From: Blumeriella jaapii | Taxonomy: Eukaryota > Ascomycota > Leotiomycetes > Helotiales > Drepanopezizaceae | Assembly: GCA_009599575.1 (NCBI GenBank) | Contig: VWND01000003.1 | Span: forward strand, 558,001-622,000 | Reading direction: 5' to 3' | DNA: 64,000 nucleotides | In this document: positions 21,414 through 31,919 of the stretch, piece by piece | Position numbering within the stretch: position 1 is the stretch's first letter | How the letters are laid out: every line of letters starts with the position of its first letter | Translations under genes and position numbers: made by a program | Notes under the pieces: model-generated | Databases searched by the model: none | Told to the model about the DNA's origin: nothing | Seen by the model: only the letters and a program-made list of their open reading frames with translations

Positions 21414-22800
21414 TTAATAAACAATTTTATAAGCATTTTTTTTCTTTTCGGTTATAAATGGAATTACGACTTAAATTATACTTTCAGCAGCGAAATCATC
21501 GTTCGGTTATTTCCAAACTTTTCCAAAGAGTTTTTTTTCAGAAATATAATCGTTTTAATCGGAATCGTCGTCGGATTCGCTAAAATCGGAATCGCTTTCC
21601 GATTTAAAATCCAAAAAGTAAACTTGCTAATTCCTTTTGTAAAATCGCTTTAACCGATTGGCTGCGAACGTTTTTTTCAGTTTTGTTTTATCGAATTTCG
21701 TAAGCTTATAATAGCTTTTATTCAATTCGGCTTCGTATATTTCGTAAAATCCGAGCCATTTATAATTAAATTTAATATCGGCCGATTTATTAATAGCGCG
21801 CTAAACGTCGTAAACTAAAACCAAATCTCTTTTTCTGATTAGCGTCTTTTTTAAAACCTTGGTTTTATCCCAGACTTTTTTAGCTATCTTTTTATATTTT
21901 TTTTTTTTTAAAATTATTTCTTTTATATTTATATCGCGGTAATCGAGCTGCTTAAATCTTATTACTAATAAATCAGCTTCGTTTTTATTTTAACCACGTT
22001 ATAAAGCCTTTATACAAGCTATTTTATTTCCAAAAATAGTCGAGCGTTTTTGCCGTATTAAATGAAAAATAAAATTATTCCAGTAAAAACATATATATAT
22101 ATACGTATAGCAAAAAGCATTTCCGAGAATTTCCGCGACCAACGCTTATAATTTTTTCGAATGATTTTTGAAAAGCCGTCGAAAATATTTCTATAACTTC
22201 GTTTAACGGATCCGTTGCTTTTCGAATTATAGGCTGAGATTTAAATGCGCTAAATGCCGTATTTTTTTATAAAAGTTTCGATAACGCTTTTGTTTTCGAA
22301 TTTATTATCGACGTTTAATTTGCTAAATAAACCGTGCCGATATATAACGTTTTTTTAAAAAAAAGTCGCTATAGCTTCGAAAATAACGTTTCGGAAAAAT
22401 CGCTTTTTAAGCCATTTAAATAAATCGTCGATAGCGAATACGAAGCATATATAACCGCGATCGGTAGTTAATACGCGTATAACGTCGAAGTTAATTTTTT
22501 TTTAGATTTTAAAAAACCACGTCGGATATAATAAATTCTTTTTTCGGCCAAGCTTTCGTTTTTAATAAAAAATATAACTTTTAACGAAAGTTTTGCAATT
22601 TTCGAAGCATTTTTTCTATTAAAAATCGTTTTTGATTCGATAGTAAATAACTTCAGCTTTTTTATAAAACATTTTTTCGTAAGCTTCTTTTATAACTTAA
22701 AACTTATCGGCTTTATTATTTATTATTAAACGTTTTTAATATATATTGTTTTCCATTTTATACAGCTTTCTATCGGCTAAAATATAATCGAAAATTTGGT
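21414..22800 (-). pseudogene. B integrase and pol C-terminus
   Basis: The integrase core is readable on the minus strand at about 22080-22540 with an ITDRG block, IYRHGLFSKLNVDN and AYNSKSNGSVKRS, which hold the Asp/Asp/Glu region. The Glu is replaced by Lys, as G-to-A would do. The C-terminal domain at about 21610-21790 contains FAANRLKRF. The tail is acidic (SESDSDFSESDDD) and pol ends at TAA 21414-21416 after YKIVY. The same block in A is split by G1. Confidence 0.8.
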
Positions 22801-22958
22801 TTTTAAATAATTTAAATTAATAATTTAGCACGTTAAATAATTTAAATAAAATAATTAAATAATATGCGATTAAATAAAAGTTTTCGGTTTCGTAATTATC
22901 GATTAAAAATTCATTTTCGTCGTTAGCCGTTTTATTCCGATCGTTTTCGGTTAAATCC

Positions 22959-22991
22959 ATTCGCGGTACCAGCCGAAATAATAACGCGAAT
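22959..22991. repeat. Palindromic repeat copy 6 (33 bp)
   Basis: It starts ATTCGCGGTACCA and ends AACGCGAAT; one transition separates it from copy 3 at the homologous site in A. Confidence 0.85.
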
Positions 22992-23021
22992 GCTTTTTCG
23001 GCCCGAAAATCGGTGTTTTTT

Positions 23022-23054
23022 ATTCGCGATGCCAGCCGAAATAGCAACGCGAAT
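23022..23054. repeat. Palindromic repeat copy 7 (33 bp)
   Basis: It starts ATTCGCGATGCCA and ends CAACGCGAAT. It is the second of the tandem pair, homologous to copy 4. Confidence 0.85.
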
Positions 23055-23099
23055 GCTTTTGGATTTGTAAAATTCAAAGCGCAAATAGCGAAGCAGCCG

Positions 23100-24560
23100 A
23101 TTTCGTTAGCAATTCATTCGTTAATATTTTATTCGCTTTATTCAGCGAAATTAAATAAATAAAAGCGTTTTCGTTTGGAAAAACCGTTTGCCGCTGTATT
23201 AATTATTTTTTTAATATATTTGATTTCGAAATTTATAAATCGTATCTAAACTATTTAATTAATAACGAATGCTTTTGGCAGGTTATTAGCTTTTTTATTT
23301 AATTAATCGATAAAAACTTTAGCGTTTGTTTTTAAAATAAAATATACGTCGTACAATTCGCTTTTTATTTTTTTATTGCTTTAAAAGCGCCTCGACATTT
23401 TCGTTTAATAGCATCGTAGCGTATTTTCGCGAAAAACCATAAGCTATTTTCGAATCGTAAAAAATGCCGTTTTTTGTTTTTATCGATTTGTTGCAATACA
23501 GCTTTTTAACCGAAAATGCTAACGTCGACAATTAAAATGATTTTTTTTGCGTTTAGGCTGTAATCGATCCGTATAAGCGATAAAGCCGATAAAAAATCGT
23601 TTTTAAAAACTTTTATAGTTTTATTCTGCTTTTTTTCCTAAACGAAATCGACTTTTTTTTTTATCGTAGCGTAAATAAATACAGCTTTTTAAAAAAAGTT
23701 TTTAATTTAATTGCGATAATAAATCACAACGCTAATAAAAGTTCTGGCTTCGGTAATATTTTTACACCTTTCCTATTCGCAGATCTTTTTAATTTTTTTT
23801 CGCTAAAAATAGCGGCCAGCGCTATCAATTATATAATCGACGATATTTATTTCGGACATGCAAAATTTTAATCGAGGGCTAATAATAGCTTTGGCTTTTT
23901 CGAAGCAAACTATAATTTTATCGATATTTTAAATATATTTTATTATATAACATCGAATTTTAGGAAAAATCTTTTTATTATTATAATATAATCTAGGGTT
24001 TTTTACTTCGACGTCGTTAACGTAAAGCAAAGCAATATCGGAAATGCAAATTATAAAAACCTTATATACGATTCTTACGAATTAAGCGATTAAATTAATA
24101 ACTTTTATAAGTATTTTAATTATACGTAATAAACCGATTGGAATTTAAATAGCTGTTATATTTCGAAATCGTAGATTAAGTATTAAATAATCGTAGCCGA
24201 AAAACAAATCGAAAAAGAAAACGATCGTTAATTTTGCGAATTCGTTTGAAAATTAATCGACGTTAAATAGCACGTTAGCGTTTCGTATCGTTATTTTGTT
24301 TATTTCGACGATTGCGATAATAAATTTATAAATGCTTTTTTTTTTTTCGCAACGATAAACTATTTGTTTTTATATAAGCCGTGGCAGAATTCGAAAATCC
24401 CTTGCTTAATTCGTTTTTTTAGTATTTCGACCATTTTATTCTAAAAAGCTTTGAAAATTAAAAAGGTTTTTTTTTGCTAAGCTTCGTAAAATACGGTTTT
24501 GATATTAATATAAAACGTAACGTTAAAGCTGAATTGATCCATTTCGGTAAAATCGAAAAC
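23100..24560 (-). pseudogene. B reverse transcriptase and RNase H
   Basis: RT starts near 24420 on the minus strand with GILEFCHGLYKNKW and continues with IAIVEINKITIRNANV and the catalytic motif read as YVND at 24013-24024 (YVDD in the family). RNase H follows at about 23340-23700, with LIVDVSIFG and LQQIDKNKK. The motif set (GILE...YRN.W, INK.TIR.A) is that of the widespread non-chromodomain Gypsy lineage of filamentous ascomycetes. Many stops are TAA or TAG. Confidence 0.85.
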
Positions 24561-24966
24561 CATAGCCTTTTTTCGATTGCGTAAGATTTCGTATAAAACT
24601 TTTTTTTTTTTTGGCAAAAATTAAGTTCCGATTACTAAATTATCAAATCGTTTTTTTATAAATCGGCTGCCAAATAACAAACTGGAAAATCGGCCGATAA
24701 TAAATTTTTCGAATTCGCCAGTAATTAATTAAAATAGTTTTATTGTTTCGTCTTTTTCGAATCAATCGTTTATTTTTCCGGAGATATTTCCACCGGATTC
24801 GCTAAGATTTACGAATCGTATTTTATCAGCTTTGCGTTTGTAAAAAATGCTGATATTAATACAAAAAAATAAAATATATAAATCGGGTTTGTTTAATACA
24901 AAAACGAAATCTTCGAAACTTTTATTTCCGAGTTAATAGCCAAAAATATTAATATTAGCCAATTTT

Positions 24967-24999
24967 ATTCGCGGTGCTATTTCGATTAATAACGCGAAT
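24967..24999. repeat. Palindromic repeat copy 8 (33 bp, protease-RT linker of B)
   Basis: It starts ATTCGCGGTGCTA and ends AACGCGAAT, with both 7-base ends perfect. On the minus strand it encodes FALLIEIAPRI. Confidence 0.88.
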
Positions 25000-25379
25000 G
25001 CTTTTAATCGAGTATTTTCCAGATTTTATTATAGTTCAGCGTTTGTCCTAAAGCCAAAGCCGGCTATTCGTTTTTTAATAAAACGTCGATTAAGAAAACC
25101 TTGTCGCCGGCGACGATAATTTGATTTTGAAAAAACCGGTTCCAGTTCCAGAAAAAAGCTTTTATCTGGCCGTTTTCGGTGTATTTAAAGCTGACGAAAC
25201 TTTTTAAAATTTAAAGCATTTTAAAAATAATAAAATAAAAGCATTTTTTTATTATTAAAAAGTTTTCATAAATAATAATATTTTTAACGTCGACTTTTAT
25301 ATTTCGTACAATTTTATTAAACTTAATAATATTTTTATTAACGGTAATATAAATTATTCGTTTATCGATAATAATCGAA

Positions 25380-27900
25380 ATACTATTGGCTTCGGCTGTT
25401 TTCTAATTTATGCAATTAATTTCGGTTTTATTATCGAATAAAACGAAAGCGGTCGTATTTTTCTTAAGCATTATTTTTATTTTCGGCGCTTTTATAACCG
25501 TGTAAAAGCAGTTTCGTCGTTTTGACTTTTAAGTTTTTATAGCGAAGGCCAAAAGACTGACTTTTCCGAAAATTCCTTTCTATCGGCTAAATTGATTACG
25601 GTATTATAAATTTCTTTTTAATTTTTTTTTAATTTAAAATCGTTTTTTTCTCGAATGATTTTAATCTTTTCGTTTTTTTTTAATGCAAGGATTTGTTTAT
25701 TAATAATTTTATCGAATTTTTTTTTTATATTAAATAAATCGCTGAATTTCAATTTAATTTTTTGTTTTATAATCTTTTTAATAGCTTCGTCGACGGCTTC
25801 GGAGCTGATATATTTGTCGATTCATTTCTCGCTTCGTATTAATAATAAACGCTTAAAAGCTGATATTTTTTAAATAATTTAAATCGGAATATCGGTGTCG
25901 ATATTTTTTATATCGTCGTTAATTTCTTTTATTATAAGCGTTTTTTTAATAGTTTTATCGATTTCTTTTCGAATTCCAAAATCTTTTTTCCTTTCGATTC
26001 TGACGTTTTTTTTTATACCAATTGGTTTAGCGAATAAAACAGAAGCATTTTGCTTCCTTATGATTTGCTAATTTAATTATACAGCTATAATATTTGCAAA
26101 TACGATATTTGCATTAGTAATATATATATTTGTTTTTCATTTATATATTTAAACTTTATTTACATTTAAAATAAAGGTTTTTTTTTTAATTAATACGCCT
26201 TTTGAAATATTTTCTCTTTTATTAGTAAAAATCGTTTTCGCATTTTTTCTGTTTTCTAAGCAATCGTTCTATTCCGTACCTTTCATTTTTAAACGAATAA
26301 TATTCAATCAGCTTTGATTTTCAGCTTTGTTAAAAAAGCTTATTTTTATTTCCGTCGGGCCGAAGCAAATCGCTCCGTATTTATTAATATAGCAAATATT
26401 ATTATTTATACAAAAATTAAATATTTTATATTCTAAGCGAATATAAGATTTTTCGCAATAAATTTTTTTATTATCACAAAATCTATACTTAAGGCCACGA
26501 AGTCTATTTTAATAATTACTTCTACCATTTTAATAGCCGCGATTTTAGTTTCCGCGTTGATTTTCTTTTTTTTTCTGATAATCGTTATTATAATTAATAT
26601 TTCGCTAATTTTAATCGCTAATACGAAAAAGTTGCCACTGGACAGCTATTACTTTTACGATAGCTTAGCGAAATTAATCGCTTCGCGTATTTTAAAAAAA
26701 ATAATTATTATAAAAGCTATTTTAATCGTTTTTATTATTCGAGTTAACGTAAAAAAGTTTCTTCTGCTGCTTTATAAAACCTTCGACCTTGCTTTAAAGC
26801 TTTTAAATTTTAATATCGGTAAATTTTAATACGAAAGTTTCGATATTTTTATCAAGCTTTTCCAAATTAATAAATTTTATAAAACGATTAAATAATATAA
26901 TAACTGGTTGTTTTTTGGCGATTTCGGTAACTTTTAATAGCTGGGCATATTCCTGCATTAAAGCTTCTACGTCTTTTTTGTAAATAAAAAAAAAAGATTT
27001 TTTTTAATTTATAGCTTCGATAATACGTTCGTTTTGATTTTGTTTAAAAACGAATTCCACAAATTTAAAATATTAATCGAAGGTTTTTAAATCTTATTTA
27101 TTAATTTTAAAATGCTTAATAATCTTATTGCGAATACTAATTGAAAGGCCAAATAAAAACAATTTTCTCTGTTTAACCTCGCTTAAAACCTTTTTATTAA
27201 CGAAAACGTTAAAAACTTTCGTATAAATACGATAATAAATCTTAAGTTTTTTGGCTTAGCGAATTATTATAATAAACTATTTAAAAAAAGCGATAATATC
27301 GCGAATTTGCTAACGATCGTAGTTTCGGAATTCCGATTTCAAAGCTTTAACTAGCTTACGCCAATCTCGAGCCCTAATAACCTTCTATTCGTTTATCGAC
27401 TTAATAATATTTTTAATAATTAAGTTATAATAGCAAAAAAGTTTATCGAATATTTTAGTTTTAAAAATTCCGAAATTCTTATAAGTTTTTTTATATTTTT
27501 CGATAAAATCGGTAATATTAGCGCTATTAAATAAAAATGCACCAAAGGAGCCAGAAAAAAGCATGCGGCCTCGTATAAGAAAACGAAAAGCGTCGTTGTT
27601 TATAATATTAATAAAAATATTAATAGAATTTAAATTAAACGAATAAATGTTTTCTGAAATTGCAAATTATAAATCTTCAGCGTAAAAAAAATCGTTTTTA
27701 ATAAAAAAGCTATCAAAAAGATTTTTATGTTTTTTAAAAAAATTAAATAAAATAAAATTGCGTTTAAATATTTAAATAATATATTAAAAAATTTGTTTTT
27801 TAATAAATTAATTAAATTAATATAATATTGTTATATAATCCACGGTTTCGATATTCCGTAGCTCAAGCTAATATACGTACAGCCATCTCCTTATTATTTC
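25380..27900 (-). pseudogene. B gag with zinc knuckle, and aspartic protease
   Basis: Reading the minus strand from about 27900, a helical gag region is followed near 26450 by Cys-containing sequence that fits a mutated CCHC knuckle (CDNKKIYCEK). A segment with NICYINKYGAICFGPTE comes next, typical of gag of this lineage. Near 25410-25440 the protease active site reads FDNKTEINCI, where the family has Asp-Ser-Gly-Ala-Glu. The first ~450 bp after the 5' LTR (27900-28347) shows no frame and is probably the leader. Confidence 0.7.
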
Positions 27901-28347
27901 TAATAAAAAGCCGCAAATTATAATTGCCACAATTATAAAGCGTAAGATTAAAAGGTTAAGTTTTCGCCAAGCGTTTGACTAAAAAAGATTTAATTTAAAA
28001 AGGCCGAGCGCAGCGGTCGAAGCGTACGAATTAATATTCGATTTGTTATTTTTAAACAAAAAAGCGACTTTCGAGTTTTAAACTTCGCACGATTCAAAAT
28101 TGTCTAACCGTAATTTCAAATGTTTTTAAAATATATTACACTTTTGTAGTTTAATAATTGTGCGCAAAATAAAAAAAGCTATTAAAAGTCTTTTATATAA
28201 TGCAGCTGCGAATAATATTATATAAGAAATCTTTTAAGCCGTAATAGCGAAATATCGAAATCGATTTTAATTGTAAATTTAAAAAATGCATCGGTAAATA
28301 TATAAAAACGAAATATCGAAATTTAAATTTTTGCGTAAATTATTAAA

Positions 28348-28614
28348 TATAAAAATAGGTAGGAAAACCAAACTGATACGGCCATATATCGGTGAGTAAA
28401 ATAATCTAAGGAATCCCTAGAAAAGACTGAAAAAAAAAAAAGAAAAATAAGTAAAAATATGAATTAGACTGCGTATCTATAGTACTATCTAAAAGAATGC
28501 TTTGCTTTTATATCTATTAAAAGTAGTCAATGGCAGGGGGTCTCGGAAGGGTCCATGCCTCGACCATAGCTAAAACTACCAACTCCTATTAATACAAAGT
28601 ATCATCGTTTTACA
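28348..28614 (-). repeat. 5' LTR of B (267 bp)
   Basis: It starts TATAAAAATAGGTAGG on the plus strand and ends ATCATCGTTTTACA with the terminal CA intact. It precedes TTACC, which continues the Copia frame of T. Confidence 0.88.
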
Positions 28615-29879
28615 TTACCATTAATATTATTTCCGTTAGTTTTTTAGCTAAAAAAGATTATTAATTTCAAAGGTCGGATAATACTTTTCGTTCTAGAAAT
28701 CCTGAAAGCTTCATTTTAAAACGTTAATATTAAACGATCGCCGATTTTTATATATTTAAATATATTAAAATTAACTGCTTTTTTTGTTTGCATTTTCCAC
28801 GTAATAATTTAAACTTTTAAAACGTAATTCGCTCGGCTTAATAATTTATATAATTCCGAAACGTCGTACACGCTATAAGTTTAAGAAAAGCAGCGTATTT
28901 ACGTACGATCGGAATAACGATACGCGTTTGTAGCACTTTCGTTCGGGCTATTTGGATAAAAACGCGTTCGAAAAGCTGATCGAAAACATTCGTAAAATAA
29001 AAATCAAAAGCTTAATCAGAATAAAATGCGAAAAGTATGCTGTCACGTATTTAAAACAAATGATTTTAAAAATAATATTAAAAAATAAGTTTTTTAAACT
29101 TTTTTTTCGCATCGGCTAAGATTTTTACAACTATCCTAAAGGTCGTAGAAAAGCTTATAACGGCTCGACGTAAATATTTTTAATAAAAAACGAATATAAT
29201 AAAAAAATTTAGGCCTTCGCTACTAAAACGAAAAGTATAAAAATCGTTTTGAACCGTTTCCAAACGTTCGACGTATAAATGAAACGCTAATATAATTTTT
29301 TAATTTGCAAAATTCGATAAAATAACGAATCGTCGGTAATTTCAAAGCAAAAAAACATTATTTCGGAATACCAGAAATAAGCGGAGCGCGAAAGTATCGA
29401 TTTGAAATTAATTTTATTTTACGTGTATTAATTAAACGGCTCGATCGAACGAGCAGGAAAAGAAGTAATTAAGCGTTCGATAAAAATAAAAATTGAAACG
29501 GAACTTCCAATTTTTTTTTGGTCCGAAACGATAAAAGCAGCAGCGTATTTGTATAATATATCGCCGTTTGCGAAAAAATAATTTAAATTTTTAAATAAAA
29601 TTTTATATAGCTGGTTTAAATAATATTTCCGGTATTACGACCCTGCTATTATAAAAGCGCGTACGGCCGATTTCAGACCAAACTAAAGCAAAGTTTATAC
29701 GTACGAAATTCGTGCGTATTTAATAATAAAAAATCGGAAAGCTATAAAACATAAAAAAAAATTTAAAGTTTTTTCGAAAAAACATATCGGATATTTAATT
29801 AAATACAGCGCCTTTAATATTTACAAAATCTGAATGTTTCAGCTAATGCGTATAATTATAAGCCGAAACGTAGTATTTA
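28615..29879 (+). pseudogene. T protease end and Copia integrase
   Basis: The sense frame opens with TINIISVSFLAKKDY, the usual end of a Copia protease. The GAG-pre-integrase zinc-binding region is readable as HFRSGYLDKNAFEKLIENI and CEKYAV, where a Cys is lost. The integrase core is at about 29090-29560 with the catalytic Glu in NGSIERAGKEVIKRS (codon 29447-29449). The frame ends at the H1 insertion and its last codons (SRNVVF) rejoin after 36332. Confidence 0.8.
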
Positions 29880-30163
29880 TGTTACGATCCTGGCCAGTGG
29901 TAGTTGCCAGTGGTATGGCTGCCAGTGGTATGGCTGCCAGTGGTATGGTTGCCAGTGGTATGATTGCTGGTGGTGTCGGATTAAGGTTTGGGCACGGACC
30001 ACCTCGGCCACTAGGCCTCGCGCTAAGTCACGTGACCCATAAGCGCAACCCATTGTACATAAAGTTCGCGACTCCGAGCATTCTAGCTCGGTGTTTTTCT
30101 TTCAATTTACATGCGTACCTTTTGGTCCATATCATTCCGATCATCCTTAAGCTAGCTGTAATA
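29880..30163 (+). repeat. 5' LTR of H1 (284 bp) with 15-bp tandem repeat
   Basis: It starts TGTTACGATCCTGGCC and ends AGCTAGCTGTAATA. Near the start a 15-bp unit (TGCCAGTGGTATGGC) is repeated about four times; H2 LTRs lack three units (45 bp). A CACGTGA and GTACATAAAG (possible TATA region) follow. Confidence 0.92.
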
Positions 30164-31780
30164 TAAAAAAAGACCAAACAACCTTCGCTGGGAAGCTTTA
30201 TATCCACGGTTAAAAATTCGATTTGCTTCTGCAACTCGAACTTTTTTTAGGCCGCCCGTACCGACGTTTATTCATCGGTGCCTTAATCAAAACTTCCTTT
30301 TACTGATCTTGTTTTCAGAAAAAGCTGGAGTTTTTCTTTCTATCAATTCGATCTGCTTTTGCAATTCGAATCGCTCCTTCTTAATACCATAACATCCTAT
30401 GCTTTTCTTATAAATCGACGTGGCATCCGAAAACGAACGCAATCCGTACGATTCGGCTTCGAATCAGCACCTCCATCCTCTGCTTCTGCCTCTGGCGCTT
30501 TCGAATTTTTATTCGTTTTAGGCTTTTTCGACGATTTTAGCAGCGAGTTTTTATTCTACGACTTTTTTACCGAATCACAGTTATTTGCTGCTGGATCCCT
30601 TCGCCCTATCATCGAACTTAAGGTCGAATTGTACGACGCTGACACCCTAATACCTCTAAACCGACGAATACTTTTACGACTGCCCAGCATATTTGCTAAC
30701 GCTAAAGGATTTATTACGGCCCAGCAGCTTCAGATCGCTTAAATAATCGCTCAAGCTATCGCCGCCGCTCGCCTTCCAGCTCCCGTTATCGCCCGCGACG
30801 CTTTTTTTCCATTTTAAGCTTCGCGCGCTTTTACGGCGGATTTTTAATTAATTCCCGAATACTACCTTTCCGTCCTCGACTCAGCTATTTTTCGAATCGA
30901 ACCATCCAAAGTCAAATATCTTCGCTACGCTTTTAGCGACCATTAAAGAAAAATTAAATATAACGCATGAAAAATAAATATAAAACTGTTTATTAAGAAA
31001 TACTTAGGGAATTTTACATAAGGTATAGATTAAGCCAAAGCATATTTTAAATGCATTATTAGGAAGGCAAAAACTATTATCTTAAAGCATTTGAACTTCG
31101 AATTTCATGATTAAGCCTAGTCGGCCCGAAACGTTTTTCGCATTTTTGATTAGCGCTTTTTTAATTACAACCGCGTTCAGTTTGCTAAATTGCAATATAA
31201 TAAGCTTTATATAAATAACGGTCAGATTTATAATAATTTTCGTTTTTTGTTTATTCGTTACGCAGTTATTAGCAAAGTTGCTAAAAACCGTTGGTTTGAG
31301 GACATATGCGAAAAGGTTATTTTTATTTTCAAATACGATTTTCGAATGGAAAAGTATAAAATGAATAGTAATTATACTGTTTTAAACGAGTTTTTGGCCG
31401 TTGCGAATAAGAAATCACGTAATATCCGAGCTGAAAAAATGGCTTTTGCCCGTCGCATAAGCTATTTTTCCTTTGCTGTGGCTTTTGCTAATTAAAACTT
31501 TAGGCGTACTTCCGGTATTTTTAAAGCCTTATAGCGTTTTACTTTTTTAGCCCCTTTTGTTCGCACGCTTTTTTTTTTTTTTTTTGATAAAGATTTTTAC
31601 GAGCGTGTGGCTGCTATTTCTGCCATTTTCGTTTTTTTTTCGTTTGGCTGCGCGTTTTTTTAGCGTTTATTATAATTGCGGCAAGCCCGGCTATTTCGTA
31701 AACGTTTGCTCCGACGCCAAGCTTAGTCGCAAAATCGCCGAAATAATTATCGATAAAAAATAAAACAATCTGTTAAAAAA
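30164..31780 (+). pseudogene. H1 gag
   Basis: The frame 30359-30742 is open for 127 codons with a Ser/Ala/Phe-rich start and RPIIELKVELYDADTLIP. Gag continues at 31190-31495 (FEDICEKVIFIFKYDFRMEK). The zinc knuckle is at about 31671-31706 and reads YYNCGKPGYFVNVC; the first Cys and the His of CCHC are both changed to Tyr. The knuckle is followed by DAKLSRKIAEII, the usual gag end. The first ~190 bp (30164-30358) is leader with no clear primer site. Confidence 0.8.
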
Positions 31781-31919
31781 CTTTTAAGCCGTGGCAAAAA
31801 CTTTTATTATGGCAAGAGATTCGATTTATAAAAGAATTTAAAATTTGATCAGCGTTTTTTAATAAAAAGGCGATAGTTTTTAGTTTTTATAAAATTAGCA
31901 CGCAATAGATTATATATTA

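Larger units (their letters stand above)
22817..23077 (-). pseudogene. B RNase H-integrase linker with duplicated palindromic peptide
   Basis: An 86-codon open frame carries the peptide FALLFRLASRI and again FALLFRLVPRM, separated by KNTDFRAEKA. Both peptides are encoded by the palindromic repeats at 22959-22991 and 23022-23054. It is the counterpart of 12346-12687 in A. Confidence 0.7.
17300..28614 (-). mobile_element. Element B: complete 11.3-kb Ty3/Gypsy element of the A family
   Basis: 267-bp LTRs at both ends enclose, on the minus strand from right to left, gag with a zinc knuckle, protease, RT, RNase H, integrase with C-terminal domain, an A/T spacer, ORF-X and ORF-Y. The flanks are TTAT (17296-17299) and TTAC (28615-28618). 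These fit a 4-bp duplication with one C-to-T change; restoring the site gives an open Copia frame. It lies inside T, which lies inside A, so it is younger than A. It is the reference for reading the fragmented A. It is heavily RIP-mutated. Confidence 0.92.

Noticed and set aside
21166..21436. Possible membrane protein rich in Phe, Ile, Leu and Tyr
   Set aside because: The region is nearly pure A/T and the frame is a composition artefact of the pol/ORF-X spacer. The A counterpart does not conserve it.
25655..26829. Hydrophobic plus-strand frames (25655-25873, 26557-26829, 43965-44480) as membrane or envelope proteins
   Set aside because: They are reverse-strand shadows of the Lys/Asn-rich gag of A and B; the gag frames on the minus strand carry the knuckle and protease context.
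29834..30166. Open frame with repeated MAASG peptides (also 36043-36333, and reversed at 52678-53052 and 58933-59175)
   Set aside because: It lies within the H LTRs; the repeat comes from the 15-bp minisatellite, which is a multiple of three. It is not a gene.
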